From: Sphingobacterium thalpophilum
Lineage (GTDB): Bacteria; Bacteroidota; Bacteroidia; Sphingobacteriales; Sphingobacteriaceae
Direction: 5' to 3'
Length of the DNA stretch: 64,000 nucleotides
Assembly: GCF_901482695.1 (NCBI RefSeq)
Contig: NZ_LR590484.1
Span: forward strand, 3,100,001 to 3,164,000
A program made the position numbers and the translations under genes. The notes below the pieces were generated by a model. That model worked only from the letters and a program-made list of their open reading frames with translations, was not told the DNA's origin and did no database searches. Shown in pieces: positions 63,233 through 64,000 of this stretch (its first letter is position 1; every line of letters starts with the position of its first letter).

Positions 63233-64000
63233 ATGGAACTTTATCCAGATAATAATTTTGAAGTTATCCGATTAGAGATGGGCGTGACTAACCGTGAGTT
63301 CGCTGCGCTATTGGGCGTGCGCGAGCAAGTCTATTCGCGTATAAAAAAGGGCGAGTATCCTATCGGTCTCACAATGAAAACACGGATTCAGACTGCCTTT
63401 CCACAGATTCGATATGAATGGCTGGTATACGGCAAGGGTGAGCGGAAGGAGGTAGGTTCATTTGTCCAGCCCAGCACAGTTAACCATGTCAATTTTGGAA
63501 ATGGTAGATCCATCGGCTATTTTTCTGACGATATTAAATTCATCGACGAAAATAAAAACAATATATTTTATGAGGTATCTCCGGGGCGTTATCTAATGCA
63601 GACAAAACTGGTAACCGAAAAGGCGAAGGCGGGGTATCTTTCGGGGTTTTCGGACGCTGAATATATGGATGACCTGCCCGCACATTTTATCACAGTGAAT
63701 GAGTTTCATAAAGGAGTCTATCGTTCTTTTGAGGTGAGTGGCGAAAGTATGACGGACGGAACAGATGCAAGTGTCCTCGATGGCGATATTGTAACAGGCC
63801 GATTGATCAAAAGAGAATTATGGCAATCCAAATTTCACACCCATAAATACAGATATTGGGTGATTGTACATAAGTATGAAGGGGTGATTATTAAGGAAAT
63901 TGCCAATCATGATGTAGCTGGAGGCATTCTGACGCTCCGGTCACTGAATACCGATAAAATAAAGTATCCGGATTTTGAGGTCAGTCTCGATGATGTAGAT
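63233..64000 (+). CDS. S24/LexA-like phage-type repressor (runs off the window)
   Basis: The open frame from ATG 63233 has 256 codons and no stop before the window ends. The N-terminal part has a helix-turn-helix (MGVTNREFAALLGVREQVYSRI, residues about 16-37). The C-terminal part is an S24 peptidase-like domain with the serine in SGESM (Ser172) and the lysine in GVIIKEI (Lys221), the catalytic dyad. An Ala-Gly site lies at 133-134 (KAGYLSGF). Proteins of this build control prophages and cleave themselves after DNA damage. It faces the 203-aa gene over an operator-rich region. The missing 3' end must lie outside this window. Confidence 0.82.
   Translation, partial: MELYPDNNFEVIRLEMGVTNREFAALLGVREQVYSRIKKGEYPIGLTMKTRIQTAFPQIRYEWLVYGKGERKEVGSFVQPSTVNHVNFGNGRSIGYFSDDIKFIDENKNNIFYEVSPGRYLMQTKLVTEKAKAGYLSGFSDAEYMDDLPAHFITVNEFHKGVYRSFEVSGESMTDGTDASVLDGDIVTGRLIKRELWQSKFHTHKYRYWVIVHKYEGVIIKEIANHDVAGGILTLRSLNTDKIKYPDFEVSLDDVD

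Overview
The window looks like a chromosome segment of a Bacteroidota bacterium, most likely a Sphingobacteriaceae member close to Sphingobacterium. The support is direct: two SusC/SusD pairs, promoters of the Bacteroidota type (TTG, about 20 nt, then TAnnTTTG) in front of many genes, lipoproteins and envelope proteins of Bacteroidota type, and a DUF6266 gene. The genus is inference from protein style only. No rRNA, tRNA or CRISPR array was recognised.

1-36 kb is mostly housekeeping. gyrB is followed by a tightly coupled set of three genes: an outer-membrane-type protein with a ComEA-like helix-hairpin-helix domain, ComEC, and RecQ. On the minus strand come a sulfurtransferase, rpsA, and a cell-envelope group (yihY-like, YbgC-type thioesterase, mltG, a PASTA protein) divergent from ddl. 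Then follow a class A beta-lactamase-like hydrolase, folA-thyA, mtaB, an EamA transporter, an NlpC/P60 lipoprotein, a metallophosphoesterase, a mechanosensitive channel, a nucleoside-type MFS permease, a DUF151 nuclease, etfBA, a TPR protein, an NlpE-like lipoprotein, a cysteine desulfurase, lnt, a PH/SHOCT protein, rsmI and a class I aldolase. The aldolase stop codon runs into a 159-bp (AAGC)n array, which is followed by serS.

38-50 kb is accessory outer-membrane import. Two SusC/SusD pairs have very similar SusC N-termini. Between them lie a broken SusD 3' end and a DUF6266 gene. No glycoside hydrolase accompanies them, so the imported substrate cannot be named. A porin follows.

51-59 kb holds regulation and stress genes: a divergent PurA coupled to a Crp/Fnr-type regulator, a DinB-like protein, an SDR with an AraC regulator, and a peroxide-response set (ohr, DUF1304, nitroreductase, OhrR-like MarR). 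A NudK-type hydrolase closes this part.

59.4-64 kb looks like mobile or defence-related DNA. It holds a stand-alone SIR2-like protein, a three-gene lysis-type cassette (amidase, membrane/coiled-coil protein, lipoprotein with a C-terminal membrane segment), an opposed 203-aa protein, and an S24/LexA-like self-cleaving repressor that runs off the end of the window. The repressor is preceded by a 320-bp control region full of repeated TTAAACAA/TAACAATTGTTA elements. This end is the best place to look for something undescribed.
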